Assembly (NCBI GenBank): GCA_020632955.1
Contig: JACKEO010000008.1
Location: 1 to 64,000, forward strand
DNA length: 64,000 nt
Source: Alphaproteobacteria bacterium
GTDB taxonomy: Bacteria > Myxococcota_A > UBA796 > GCA-2862545
Reading direction: 5' to 3'
Positions 28,345 to 39,700 of the stretch are shown here, piece after piece. A program made the position numbers and the translations under genes. The notes beneath the pieces were generated by a model, which made no database searches, was not told the DNA's origin, and saw only the letters and a list, made by a program, of their open reading frames with translations. Positions within the stretch are counted from its first letter, which is position 1. Each line of letters opens with the position of its first letter.

Positions 28345-29168
28345 GCACCCTGCGCGAGCACGAGCAGTCCGGTGCCCAGGGCGGCCGCCCAGAGGTACCA
28401 CGCGAAGCTCGAGAAGCGGCCGAGGCGCACGAGACGCACGAGCAGCACGAGCGCGCCGTAGCCGGTGATCATCGCGGCCAGGAAGCCCACCGCCATGGGT
28501 CCGGCCGCGAGGCCCGCACCGTCCACCTCCCGCAGCTTGAGCACCACCGCACCCAGGATGGCCGGCACGCTCATCAGGAAGGAGAGCTTCACCGCGAGCT
28601 CGCGACGCAGGCCGAGCAGCAGGGCCGTGGCGATCGTGGCACCCGACCGCGAGATGCCCGGCGTGATGGCGATCCCCTGGGCCAGCCCCACCAGCAGCGC
28701 CGTGCGCCAGGGCACGTCGGCCAGCTCGATCACGCCGTCCTCCAGGCCCCGCGTGCGCCACAGGAGCAGGCCGGTGGCCGCGAAGGCCACGGCCACCGCG
28801 GCCGGCGTGTGGAAGAGGGCCTCGAACACGTCCTTGAGCGTCAGCCCCACGATCGCGGTGGGCACCGTGGCCACCGCCACCAGCAGGGCCAGCCGCACCC
28901 CCGGCCGCTGCAGCCACGGACCCTCGCCCCCCACGGCGTCGCGCAGCATGCGGCCCACGTCGGCCCGGTAGAACCACAGCGCGGGCAGCAGGGTGCCCAC
29001 GTGCAGCACGAGGTCGAAGAGGACGTCGTCGCCCTCGGGCGGCACGAGCTGCTGCGCCACCACGAGGTGGCCGGAGCTCGACACCGGCAGGAACTCCGTG
29101 ACGCCCTGCACCACGCCGAGCACGGCGGCGACGATCCAGGCGCGGAGGCCGAGGGAGGGCTCGCTCAC
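28341..29168 (-). CDS. uppP: undecaprenyl-diphosphatase
   Basis: A 275-residue integral membrane enzyme that dephosphorylates undecaprenyl diphosphate to recycle the lipid carrier for peptidoglycan and other wall polymers. Diagnostic motifs are VVQGVTEFLPVSSSGHL at 19-35, with the catalytic Glu and Ser region, and the second-repeat PGISRSGATI with the catalytic Arg. About eight hydrophobic helices follow, and length matches the BacA/UppP family. It starts 6 bp after the stop of the cytochrome c gene on the same strand, so the two are probably an operon. Confidence 0.95.
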   Translation of the reverse strand: MSEPSLGLRAWIVAAVLGVVQGVTEFLPVSSSGHLVVAQQLVPPEGDDVLFDLVLHVGTLLPALWFYRADVGRMLRDAVGGEGPWLQRPGVRLALLVAVATVPTAIVGLTLKDVFEALFHTPAAVAVAFAATGLLLWRTRGLEDGVIELADVPWRTALLVGLAQGIAITPGISRSGATIATALLLGLRRELAVKLSFLMSVPAILGAVVLKLREVDGAGLAAGPMAVGFLAAMITGYGALVLLVRLVRLGRFSSFAWYLWAAALGTGLLVLAQGA

Positions 29169-29174
29169 GCCCCG

Positions 29175-29648
29175 CTACTCCCGCGGTCCCTGGTCCTGAT
29201 CCTCCTCGGCCTCGTCGCCCTCGGCCGGCACCTCGGGCGCCTCGGCCTCCACCGCGCGCTGGCCCACCCGCTCCATGTGGTCGAGCACGCCCTCGGCGTA
29301 GTCGCGCACGTCGGCCTGGAAGGGCTTGAGGTCGCGGAAGGACTGCTCGAAGGCCGGGTGGGCGCCGCGGCCGCGGAGCACCAGCTGCACCAGCTCCTTG
29401 CGGTCGCGCCCCGGCAGGCCCATCGACAGGTCGGGCACCTGGGCGACGAGCGCGGCCGCGAGGGGACCGTCGCCCTTGGCCTGCGGCCCGTGGCAGGCGA
29501 CGCAGTGGCGGTCCCAGAGCTCCTCGCCCCGCTCGGACTTCGACGGCACCTTGCCCGGCCAGTCCTTGGCGCGCGCGGCGGTGACGGCCACGTGGGAGGC
29601 CGACGCCACCACCAGGCCGAGCAGGAGCAAGCGGATCAGCGCACGCAC
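29175..29648 (-). CDS. periplasmic c-type cytochrome
   Basis: A 157-residue protein with a signal peptide (hydrophobic LIRLLLLGLVVASA, cleavage near residue 27). One CVACH heme-attachment motif lies at 49-53, and Met76 is a candidate distal ligand. The fold looks like a class I monoheme cytochrome. After residue 125 comes a highly acidic tail (EAEAPEVPAEGDEAEEDQDQ), which is unusual for electron carriers and could mediate docking to a basic partner. First gene of the unit with uppP. The respiratory role is inferred. Confidence 0.85.
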   Translation of the reverse strand: MRALIRLLLLGLVVASASHVAVTAARAKDWPGKVPSKSERGEELWDRHCVACHGPQAKGDGPLAAALVAQVPDLSMGLPGRDRKELVQLVLRGRGAHPAFEQSFRDLKPFQADVRDYAEGVLDHMERVGQRAVEAEAPEVPAEGDEAEEDQDQGPRE

Positions 29649-29745
29649 GTGGACCTCTTCCGGCAGCGAGCCGAGGTAACGCGCCCACCGTCCGACGGAC
29701 GGGCCTCGGCGCGTGCCCGCGACGGGCGCACCCAGAAAGCGAGGA

Positions 29746-29774
29746 CGCCCGCGAGGGGAAACCCCTCGCGGGCG
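29746..29774 (-). terminator. strong hairpin after tRNA-Asp
   Basis: A perfect 13-bp stem: CGCCCGCGAGGGG at 29746-29758 and its complement at 29762-29774, with a 3-base loop. It begins 3 bases after the encoded CCA of tRNA-Asp on the minus strand and is followed by TCCTCGCTTTC. It very likely terminates the tRNA-Val/tRNA-Asp transcript and may shield the cytochrome gene downstream. Confidence 0.75.
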
Positions 29775-29777
29775 ACG

Positions 29778-29854
<77 letters not shown>

Positions 29855-29869
29855 AGACTGGTTCCGACA

Positions 29870-29941
29870 TGGGCAGGACAGGACTCGAACCTGCGACCCT
29901 CGGCGTGTAAAGCCGACGCTCTCCCATTGAGCTACCTGCCC
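29870..29941 (-). tRNA. tRNA-Val (TAC anticodon)
   Basis: A 72-nt gene. Acceptor GGGCAGG pairs fully with CCTGCCC, the D arm is GCTC/GAGC, the anticodon loop TTTACAC gives TAC, and the T arm is GTTCGAGTC. The discriminator is A and no CCA is encoded. It is the promoter-proximal gene of a two-tRNA unit with tRNA-Asp. Confidence 0.95.
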
Positions 29942-29968
29942 AGGTGTTCGAGCGCCGAACGGCCCCCG

Positions 29969-29998
29969 CTCCTAACCACTGCCGCGCCGAGCCGTCAA
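29969..29998 (-). promoter_or_regulatory. sigma-70-like promoter for tRNA-Val/tRNA-Asp
   Basis: On the minus strand TTGACG (29998-29993), an 18-base spacer and TAGGAG (29974-29969) lie 28 bp before the tRNA-Val 5' end. The -35 element is near-perfect, while the -10 is GC-shifted. Together with the tRNA-Trp promoter it gives TTGAC, 18 bases, then TAGG. It lies just downstream of the lon stop. Confidence 0.5.
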
Positions 29999-30008
29999 CA
30001 CGCGAGGA

Positions 30009-32459
<2,451 letters not shown>

Positions 32460-32463
32460 GGCC

Positions 32464-33717
<1,254 letters not shown>

Positions 33718-33728
33718 GGGACCTCCGC

Positions 33729-34355
33729 TCACGCCTTGGACGCTTCGCGGGCCACGGGACCCGCATCGATGACCTCGTCGACGAGACCGTAGTCCTTCGC
33801 CTCGGCGGCCGTCATGATGTAGTCGCGCTCGATGTCCTTCGCGACCTTCGCCTTGTCCTGGTCGGTGTGGGCGGCCAGCACGTCGATGACCGTGTGCTTC
33901 CACCGGAGGATCTCGCGCGACTGGATCTCGATGTCGCTGGCCTGGCCACGGACGCCGCCGAGCGGCTGGTGGATGACCACGCGGCTGTTCGGCAGGATGC
34001 GCCGCTTGCCCTTCTCGCCGCCCGCCAGGAGCACCGCCGCCATCGACGCGGCCTGCCCCACGCAGATGGTGGAGACCGGGGCGCGGATGTAGTGCATGGT
34101 GTCGTAGATCGCCATGCCCGCGGTCATCGAGCCGCCCGGGCAGTTCAGGTACAGGTAGATGTCCTTCTCGGGATCCTGCGACTCCAGGTAGAGCAGCTGC
34201 GCGATCACGAGGTTGGCGATCTCGTCGTTGATCGGCCAGCCCAGGAAGACGATGCGGTCGACCATGAGGCGCGACCAGATGTCGTAGGTGGCGCGCCCGC
34301 GGTGGGTCTCCTCCACGATGGTGGGGACGATGTAGTTCAGGACGTCGGACGGCAT
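33729..34355 (-). CDS. clpP: ATP-dependent Clp protease proteolytic subunit ClpP
   Basis: A 208-residue serine peptidase forming the tetradecameric chamber. The triad is visible: Ser104 in GQAASMAA, His129 in VVIHQPLGG and Asp178 in ERDYIMTA. The N-terminal propeptide is short. The order tig-clpP-clpX-lon is widely conserved in proteobacteria, and here the clpP-clpX gap is 11 bp. Confidence 0.97.
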   Translation of the reverse strand: MPSDVLNYIVPTIVEETHRGRATYDIWSRLMVDRIVFLGWPINDEIANLVIAQLLYLESQDPEKDIYLYLNCPGGSMTAGMAIYDTMHYIRAPVSTICVGQAASMAAVLLAGGEKGKRRILPNSRVVIHQPLGGVRGQASDIEIQSREILRWKHTVIDVLAAHTDQDKAKVAKDIERDYIMTAAEAKDYGLVDEVIDAGPVAREASKA

Positions 34356-34474
34356 GGGGCGGCTCCGGGCGCTTCGCTGCGCGGTCCCGGAGCCCTAACC
34401 CGTTGCCGCCGGAGGACCGGCGGTCACGTCACGTCCCATGATCGCCACGGCCTGGCCGGGCGATCGGCGGGCGA

Positions 34475-36136
34475 TCAGTCCAGCACGCCCTGGGCGTCGA
34501 GCCAGGCGCCGGCCTCGTCGGTCACGCCGTGCGTCTCGCGCACGTAGGCGAGGGTGCGCTTCTCGACGTCGGTGATGCCCTTGCCGTCCTGGGCGGCCGC
34601 CACGAGCTCCTGCACCACGCCCAGCGCCAGGGGACCACCGGCCTCCTCGGCGCGGTCGAGCAGGTCCTTGGCGTAGCGCACGCCGGCGATCGTCTTGTAC
34701 TTGCCGCCGCCCTTCGCCTTGGGCGCGGGGGCCGCCTCGACGGCGGGCTCCTCGGCCGCGGGCGCCTCGGCCTCGGCCTTCGCCTTCGCCTTGGACTTCG
34801 GCTTGGCCTTGGACTTCTTCTCCGGCTCGGCCGCGGGGGCAGCCTCGGCGGCGGCCTCCTCGGGCGCCTTGCGCGTGACCTTCGCGCGCTCGAGCAGCCA
34901 GTCGAGGGCCTTCTCCTCGAGCATCCGGTGGCGCAGGTCCTCCAGGGCGCCGTCGCGCTGGAACCAGCCGCGCACGGCCTCGGCCGTCTGGCCACGCTCC
35001 GCCGCCATCTCCTCGATGCGGGTGTCGAGCTCGGCGTCCTCGACCGCGAGCGACTCGGCCGCGCACACCGCCTCGAGGAGCAGGGCGCCCCGGGCCGCGA
35101 AGGCCGCGCGGGAGCGCAGGTCGGCGATCTCGGCGTCGGTGAACTGCACGCTGCGCGGGTCGATGCCGCGGTAGGCGCGCTGGAGCTTGAGCTCCTCCTT
35201 CAGCATCTCGAGGTTCTGGTCGACCATGCCCCGCGGCACGTCGACGGGGTTCGCCGCGATGAGGGCGTCGAGCAGGTTGGCCCGCGCCTGGTTGCGCGAG
35301 GCCTCCTCGCTGCCGGCGGCCAGCTCGTCGGTGACCGAGGCCCGGAAGGCGGCCAGGTCGTCGAAGCCCAGCTCCTGCGCGAGGGCGTCGTCGAGGGCCG
35401 GCGCCTGCATGGCCTGGATCGACAGCACCTTCAGGGAGGTGGCGAGCGTGCGGCCCGCGACCTTCTCGTCGCCGGCGTCGGCGTCGAAGCTGACCTCCAG
35501 CTCCGTGGCCGTGTCGAGCTCGAGGCCGACGAGCGCGGCGCCCAGGCCCTTGAGCCAGGTCTCGCCGCGGGTGCGCACGAGGGTGCCCGGCTCGGAGAGG
35601 ACGACCTCGTCGCCGTCCTTGGCGGTGACCTCCACCTGCACGGTGTCGCCGAGCTCGACGGCGCGGCCGGTGACCTCGGCCAGGCGCGCCTCGGCGCGGC
35701 GACGACGGTCGAGCTCCGCCTCGATCTGGGCGTCGCCCACGGCGAACTCGGGCCAGACCACGTCGAGGCCGGTGTACGCCGTGACCTCCACCTGGGGCTT
35801 GACCTCCACCGCGATCACGAAGGTGAAGTCGGAGCCCGCCGCGAGCTCGCCCTGGTCGGTGACCGTGGGGCGGCTGACGGGCTGGATGCCCTCGTCGTCC
35901 ATCGCGCGGCGCCAGCCCTCCTGGATGAGGTCGCCCGCCACGTCCTGGGCGATGCCCGGACCGAAGCGCGCCTCGAGGACCTTGCGGGGCACCTTGCCCT
36001 GGCGGAAGCCGGGCAGCCGGGCCCGCTGCACCATCGTGCCGTAGGCGCGGTCGAGCGCCTGGCCCACCTGGGCCGCAGGGACCGTCACGTTGACCTTGCG
36101 CGCGTAGGCGTTCTCCGCCACGACCTCGATCTGCAT
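34475..36136 (-). CDS. tig: trigger factor with extra C-terminal domain
   Basis: A 553-residue ribosome-bound chaperone and prolyl isomerase. The ribosome-binding region has the signature-like LPGFRQGKVPRKVLEARFG near residues 40-60. A PPIase (FKBP-like) domain is near 150-245, and the helical C-terminal chaperone body runs to about 430. It is about 120 residues longer than E. coli trigger factor. The addition is an Ala/Glu/Lys linker (KSKAKPKSKAKAKAEAEA) followed by an 80-residue globular-looking domain beginning GGGKYKTIAG. The second of two ATG codons is 5 bases from GAGG and is preferred. It precedes clpP by 119 bp and follows the tRNA-Leu gene. Confidence 0.92.
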   Translation of the reverse strand: MQIEVVAENAYARKVNVTVPAAQVGQALDRAYGTMVQRARLPGFRQGKVPRKVLEARFGPGIAQDVAGDLIQEGWRRAMDDEGIQPVSRPTVTDQGELAAGSDFTFVIAVEVKPQVEVTAYTGLDVVWPEFAVGDAQIEAELDRRRRAEARLAEVTGRAVELGDTVQVEVTAKDGDEVVLSEPGTLVRTRGETWLKGLGAALVGLELDTATELEVSFDADAGDEKVAGRTLATSLKVLSIQAMQAPALDDALAQELGFDDLAAFRASVTDELAAGSEEASRNQARANLLDALIAANPVDVPRGMVDQNLEMLKEELKLQRAYRGIDPRSVQFTDAEIADLRSRAAFAARGALLLEAVCAAESLAVEDAELDTRIEEMAAERGQTAEAVRGWFQRDGALEDLRHRMLEEKALDWLLERAKVTRKAPEEAAAEAAPAAEPEKKSKAKPKSKAKAKAEAEAPAAEEPAVEAAPAPKAKGGGKYKTIAGVRYAKDLLDRAEEAGGPLALGVVQELVAAAQDGKGITDVEKRTLAYVRETHGVTDEAGAWLDAQGVLD

Positions 36137-36256
36137 CATGTCCTCGAGCGTTGCGTCCGGACCGCCCGGACAGGGTCTGGACCCGGACACCTGCCCGAGT
36201 CGTCGTGTTCATTCGTCGGATGCGCGCTCACCCCGCGCAGGGCCGGCCCTCGTCGA

Positions 36257-36338
36257 TGCGAGAAGGGGGACTCGAACCCCCACGGGTCTCCCCACCGGGA
36301 CCTAAACCCGGCGCGTCTGCCGATTCCGCCATTCTCGC
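36257..36338 (-). tRNA. tRNA-Leu (TAG anticodon)
   Basis: An 82-nt class II tRNA with a long variable arm. Acceptor GCGAGAA pairs with TTCTCGC, the anticodon loop TTTAGGT gives TAG (CUA codon), the T arm is GTTCGAGTC and the discriminator is A. No CCA is encoded. It ends 121 bp before the tig start and is the last of three tRNAs on this strand. Confidence 0.95.
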
Positions 36339-36396
36339 GAAGGCCGACGCGCGAAGCGACAACGGGTCTGCAGCGGGGCTTCGCCGCGTCTCGCCC

Positions 36397-36545
36397 CCGA
36401 CCCGCAAGCGGGCGAGCCTCGGGCGACGCACGACGAGACCGCCCTGCGTCCCGCCTCCCCGACCCGCAAGCGAGCCAGAGGCGAGGCACGACACGACCGC
36501 CTGGCGTCCCGCCTCCCCGACCCGCAAGCGAGCCAGAGGCGAAGC
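36397..36545. repeat. 58-bp tandem repeat between tRNA-Leu and tRNA-Lys
   Basis: A 39-base unit is repeated exactly at 36446-36484 and 36504-36542 (period 58), with shared core CGACCCGCAAGCG. A third, diverged copy lies at about 36397-36440. The interval separates two tRNA genes and has no credible reading frame. It could be a tRNA-processing spacer, a mini-satellite or a dispersed repeat family. The exact identity of two copies implies recent duplication or selection. Confidence 0.75.
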
Positions 36546-36580
36546 GCGCAGCGCGGCTCCGCCGCGCGAAGAAAGAGGGA

Positions 36581-36653
36581 TGGGCCCACTAGGACTCGAA
36601 CCTAGAACCGACGGATTAAGAGTCCGGCGCTCTACCAATTGAGCTATGAGCCC
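36581..36653 (-). tRNA. tRNA-Lys (CTT anticodon)
   Basis: A 73-nt gene. Acceptor GGGCTCA pairs with TGGGCCC (one G-U), the anticodon loop CTCTTAA gives CTT, the T loop is TTCGAGT and the discriminator is A. The top pair of the anticodon stem (27-43) is C-U, a mild irregularity. No CCA is encoded. It lies 13 bp after tRNA-His and is probably cotranscribed. Confidence 0.94.
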
Positions 36654-36666
36654 GTTCAAGGATCAA

Positions 36667-36741
36667 GGTGGACAGTGGGGTTCGAACCCACGACCTCTGG
36701 AACCACAATCCAGCGCTCTAACCTGCTGAGCTATGCCCACC
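36667..36741 (-). tRNA. tRNA-His (GTG anticodon)
   Basis: A 75-nt gene counted with the tRNA-His-specific extra G at -1 (36741), which faces C73 (36667). Acceptor GTGGGCA pairs with TGTCCAC, and the anticodon loop TTGTGGT gives GTG. No CCA is encoded. It is the first gene of the His-Lys-Leu tRNA run. Confidence 0.95.
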
Positions 36742-36781
36742 ATCGCACGCCCCCGACGGCAGGACCGTCAGGGCGCCGCGG

Positions 36782-36809
36782 CTTGTATCCGATCCAGCGC
36801 GTGCCGCAA
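36782..36809 (-). promoter_or_regulatory. possible promoter for tRNA-His-Lys-Leu
   Basis: On the minus strand TTGCGG (36809-36804) is followed by 16 bases and TACAAG (36787-36782), 40 bp before the tRNA-His 5' end. The match to consensus is moderate (3 of 6 and 4 of 6). Position in front of a tRNA run, rather than sequence strength, is the main argument. Confidence 0.35.
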
Positions 36810-36896
36810 GCACGCCACGTCGCCCCCCCGCAGGGGGCTCGTCCGAAGCCGTCGTCCCCGGCGGCTCGGGGCCGGCTGGCGCGATACCTCCCGCCG

Positions 36897-37697
36897 GTGA
36901 CCCACGCCCTCGCCACCACCCCGATCGACCCACGGGCCGAGGCGCTCGCCGACCTGCTCGCCCGTGCCGGCGCGGCCGCGCTGCGACGCGGTCACGAGGG
37001 CTCGGTGCGGCGCAAGGCCGACGGGTCGCAGGTCACCGACGCCGACCTGGCCGCCCACGAGGTCCTCGTGCGCGGACTCGCCGATCTCTTCCCCCGCGAC
37101 GCCGTGGTGAGCGAGGAGGGTGCGGGTCACGGCGACCCCGCCGAGGCCGAGGCCACGTGGTGGGTGGATCCCCTCGACGGCACGTCGGCCTTCATCGAGG
37201 GCCTGGCCCACTGGGGTCCCACGGTGTGCCGGGTGGTCGACGGCGCGCTCGAGCTGGGGGCCCTGCACCTCCCGAGGCTCGGGGAGCACTGGTTCGCCGC
37301 CGCAGGCGCCGGCGCGTGGCACGACGGCACGCCGCTGGCACCCCAGGCCGCCGAGGGCCCGCGCACCCGCACGGTGTGCCTGCCGTCCGGCTCCCACCAC
37401 CTGGGGCCGCTCGCCTGGCGGGGGCGATCCCGGTCCCTCGGCAGCTCCGCGGTCCACCTCGCCCAGGTGGCGGCCGGGGGCGCCGCGGCCAGCATCGTGC
37501 CGCTGTGGGCCCTGTGGGACGTCGGCTGCGGCGTGCTGCTCGTCCGGGAGACCGGCGGTCGCGTCACCGATCTCGAGGGCGCCGACCTCGACGTGGTCGC
37601 GCACGTGGGCACGCCCCTGGTCGCCGCCCATCCCTCCGTCCTGCCGAACCTGCTGGGGGCCGTCCGTACGAGCCTCGCAGGGATCTCCGAGAGCTGA
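36897..37697 (+). CDS. inositol monophosphatase / CysQ-HisN-like phosphatase
   Basis: A 266-residue Mg-dependent, lithium-sensitive-type phosphatase. Metal-binding motifs are VVSEEG near residue 68, WWVDPLDGTSAFIEG near 83-97, and WDVGCGVLLVRETGG near 211 (usual form WDxAAG). The family includes inositol monophosphatase, 3'(2'),5'-bisphosphate nucleotidase (CysQ) and histidinol-phosphatase (HisN). The residues seen do not decide between these. GTG start at 36897 gives a normal N-terminus; the frame runs back through two tRNA genes, which rules out a longer protein. It ends 3 bp before the sigma factor gene, indicating an operon. Confidence 0.85.
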   Translation: MTHALATTPIDPRAEALADLLARAGAAALRRGHEGSVRRKADGSQVTDADLAAHEVLVRGLADLFPRDAVVSEEGAGHGDPAEAEATWWVDPLDGTSAFIEGLAHWGPTVCRVVDGALELGALHLPRLGEHWFAAAGAGAWHDGTPLAPQAAEGPRTRTVCLPSGSHHLGPLAWRGRSRSLGSSAVHLAQVAAGGAAASIVPLWALWDVGCGVLLVRETGGRVTDLEGADLDVVAHVGTPLVAAHPSVLPNLLGAVRTSLAGISES

Positions 37698-37700
37698 CCC

Positions 37701-38633
37701 ATGGCGAACGACGACTCGACCGACCTGGTCCCCCGCCCCAAGGCCGTGCCCCGCGCAGGCGGGCACAAGGACGACCTGCTCGCCGCCTACATGGCCGAGG
37801 TGCGCCGCTACCCGATCCTGTCGGCCGAGGAGGAGAAGGAGGTCGCGATCCGCTACGTCGAGCACGGCGACCGCGAAGCGGCCCAGCAGCTCGTCACGTC
37901 GAACCTGCGGCTGGTCATCAAGATCGCCTTCCAGTACCACCGCCAGTGGGCGAACGTCCTCGACCTGATCCAGGAGGGGAACGTGGGCCTCGTCGAGGCG
38001 CTGTCCCGCTACGATCCCTACCGGGAGATCCGCTTCAGCAGCTATGCGCAGTACTGGATCCGGGCGATGATCCTGCGCTTCCTGCTCGACAACTTCCGGC
38101 TGGTGCGCCTGGGGTCCACCCGCGCCGGCCGCAAGCTCTTCTTCCAGCTGCAGAAGGAGCGCGATCGCCTCGTGGCCGAGGGCATCGACCCCACCGAGGC
38201 CCGCCTCGCCGACCGGCTGGGCGTGGCGCCGGCCGAGATCCGCGCGGTCGACCAGCACATGCGGGCGCCGGCCCTGTCGCTGCACGCGCCCACCGGCGAC
38301 GACCAGGAGGGGCGCACGCTGGCCGAGATCGTCCCCGAGGGCGATCCCAACGATCCCGAGGACAACGCCGCCCGCTCCGAGCTGGGCTCGATGATCAAGG
38401 ATCACCTCGACGCCTTCGCGCTCACGATCTCCGACCCCCGCGAGAAGATCATCTGGACGCGCCGCATGGTGGCGCCCGAGCCCGAGAGCCTCTCCACGCT
38501 GGGCGACGAGTTCGAGGTCAGCAAGGAGCGCGTCCGCCAGATCGAGGCCCGGATGCGCAAGCGGCTCCGTGCCTTCCTCGAGGAGCGCCTGGGCGAGGAG
38601 ATCGCCTTCGAGTTCGACGTCCCCGACGAGTAG
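37701..38633 (+). CDS. rpoH: RpoH-type sigma factor (sigma-32 family)
   Basis: A 310-residue group 3 sigma-70. Region 2 is clear (NLRLVIKIAFQYHRQWANVLDLIQEGNVGL.., then RFSSYAQYWIRAMI). Region 3 contains GRKLFFQLQKERDRL, resembling the RpoH box (KLFFNLR), which supports a heat-shock-type factor. Region 4 ends with a HTH (STLGDEFEVSKERVRQIEARM). It starts three bases after the phosphatase stop. The lon-clpX-clpP-tig run lies 1-8 kb away on the other strand, and these are classic sigma-32 targets elsewhere. No matching promoters were found to prove control here. Confidence 0.88.
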   Translation: MANDDSTDLVPRPKAVPRAGGHKDDLLAAYMAEVRRYPILSAEEEKEVAIRYVEHGDREAAQQLVTSNLRLVIKIAFQYHRQWANVLDLIQEGNVGLVEALSRYDPYREIRFSSYAQYWIRAMILRFLLDNFRLVRLGSTRAGRKLFFQLQKERDRLVAEGIDPTEARLADRLGVAPAEIRAVDQHMRAPALSLHAPTGDDQEGRTLAEIVPEGDPNDPEDNAARSELGSMIKDHLDAFALTISDPREKIIWTRRMVAPEPESLSTLGDEFEVSKERVRQIEARMRKRLRAFLEERLGEEIAFEFDVPDE

Positions 38634-38642
38634 CGCCCCGGA

Positions 38643-39674
38643 TCAGGTGCCGCGCACGATCTCGGCGATGAGCGGGCTGCGCAGCCGCGACTGCCGCCCC
38701 TGCGGACCGGGACCGGTGGTGACCAGGCCGCCTCGCAGCAGCAGGTTGTCGACCGCGGGAAGGTAGGTCGCGGGCCCGTTCGCGAGCGTCTCCAGCCGCT
38801 CGGCCTGCTCGTCGCGGGTGAGCGCCACGCCCACCGCGTCGGCGAGCTCGCGCTGCAGCCCGCCCAGCGCGTCGCGCGGTGCCAGGCTGCGGTCGGACAG
38901 GAGGCCGCGCGCCGCGGCGAGGAGGAAGGCGGGCACCGTGCCCACGGCGTCGACCAGGGCCTCGAGCGCGGGCACGTCGTCCCCGCCCAGGATCTCGGCG
39001 ACCATGCGCACCGCCTCGCCACGGTCGGGATCGGCGAGGAAGGGCGCGAAGGCGCCCCGGAGCGCGAGGCTCTGCCCTCCCGTGGCGCAGGCCAGCACCA
39101 GCAGCGGCGAGGTGCCCGGCGTCATCTCGGTGTCGGCCTCCTCCCAGGCCGCGCAGAGATCCTGGAGCAGCTCGTAGCCCAGGGCGTCCGCCCCCACGCA
39201 GAGCACCACCTTGCGGCGCCGGAGGCTGCGCGCCTTGCGGAGCACCAGCCCGGCGCGCACCCGGAAGGCCTCCCGGTTGGTGGGCGCCTGCGCGCGCGGG
39301 GCCGACGCCACCCCCAGGCAGCGCGACAGCGCGTCCGGCAACGCGATCCAGCCCTCGTCGCCCCGGCCGACGCCGGCGAGCTCGAGGCGGCGTCCGTCGA
39401 GGGGCCGGGCGTCGAGCTGCAGGTCGATGGCCAGGTCGTCGAGCCACCACGGCACCGCCGACCACCGCGCGTGCCGCACCACCACCGGACGACCCGTGCG
39501 CAGGGCACCCCGGACGAGCCGCGCGGCGCGCTCCCGGGGACCGTCCGCCGACGCGAGGGCCGACGGAGGCAGCCCATCGCGGGGCCGACCGCGGTAGAGG
39601 TGGAGCCGCCGGTCGAGTCGGTGCACGCGCGCCCTCCGGGACGGCATCAGGTGAGGTCGGGGTCCTTGTATCAT
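38643..39674 (-). CDS. AAA-type ATPase-like protein lacking a P-loop
   Basis: A 343-residue protein laid out like STAND/AAA ATPases but without their catalytic residues. Where the P-loop is expected the sequence reads RPVVVRHARWSAVPWWLDDLA, with no GxxGxGKT. The Walker B-like strand is VVLCVGADALGYELLQDL instead of acidic hhhhDE, followed by LLVLACATGG at the sensor-1 position. A winged-helix-like tail closes it (YLPAVDNLLLRGGLVTTG...). It may be a non-hydrolysing regulatory subunit. The ATG at 39674 is favoured by GAGGGG at 5 bases; ATG 39647 is an alternative. It is divergent, 26 bp apart, from the HTH protein gene and may share its control. Confidence 0.6.
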   Translation of the reverse strand: MIQGPRPHLMPSRRARVHRLDRRLHLYRGRPRDGLPPSALASADGPRERAARLVRGALRTGRPVVVRHARWSAVPWWLDDLAIDLQLDARPLDGRRLELAGVGRGDEGWIALPDALSRCLGVASAPRAQAPTNREAFRVRAGLVLRKARSLRRRKVVLCVGADALGYELLQDLCAAWEEADTEMTPGTSPLLVLACATGGQSLALRGAFAPFLADPDRGEAVRMVAEILGGDDVPALEALVDAVGTVPAFLLAAARGLLSDRSLAPRDALGGLQRELADAVGVALTRDEQAERLETLANGPATYLPAVDNLLLRGGLVTTGPGPQGRQSRLRSPLIAEIVRGT

Positions 39675-39700
39675 CGGGACCCCTCGCGCCGAGGGAACCC

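Noticed and set aside
36397..36545. The tRNA-spacer repeats as a CRISPR array
   Set aside because: Only two exact units with a 19-bp gap, no further spacers and no cas genes; units lie in a tRNA cluster.
36231..36741. The tRNA cluster as an integration site for a mobile island
   Set aside because: No integrase gene and no second copy of a tRNA 3' end was found in the window; the genes around it are housekeeping.
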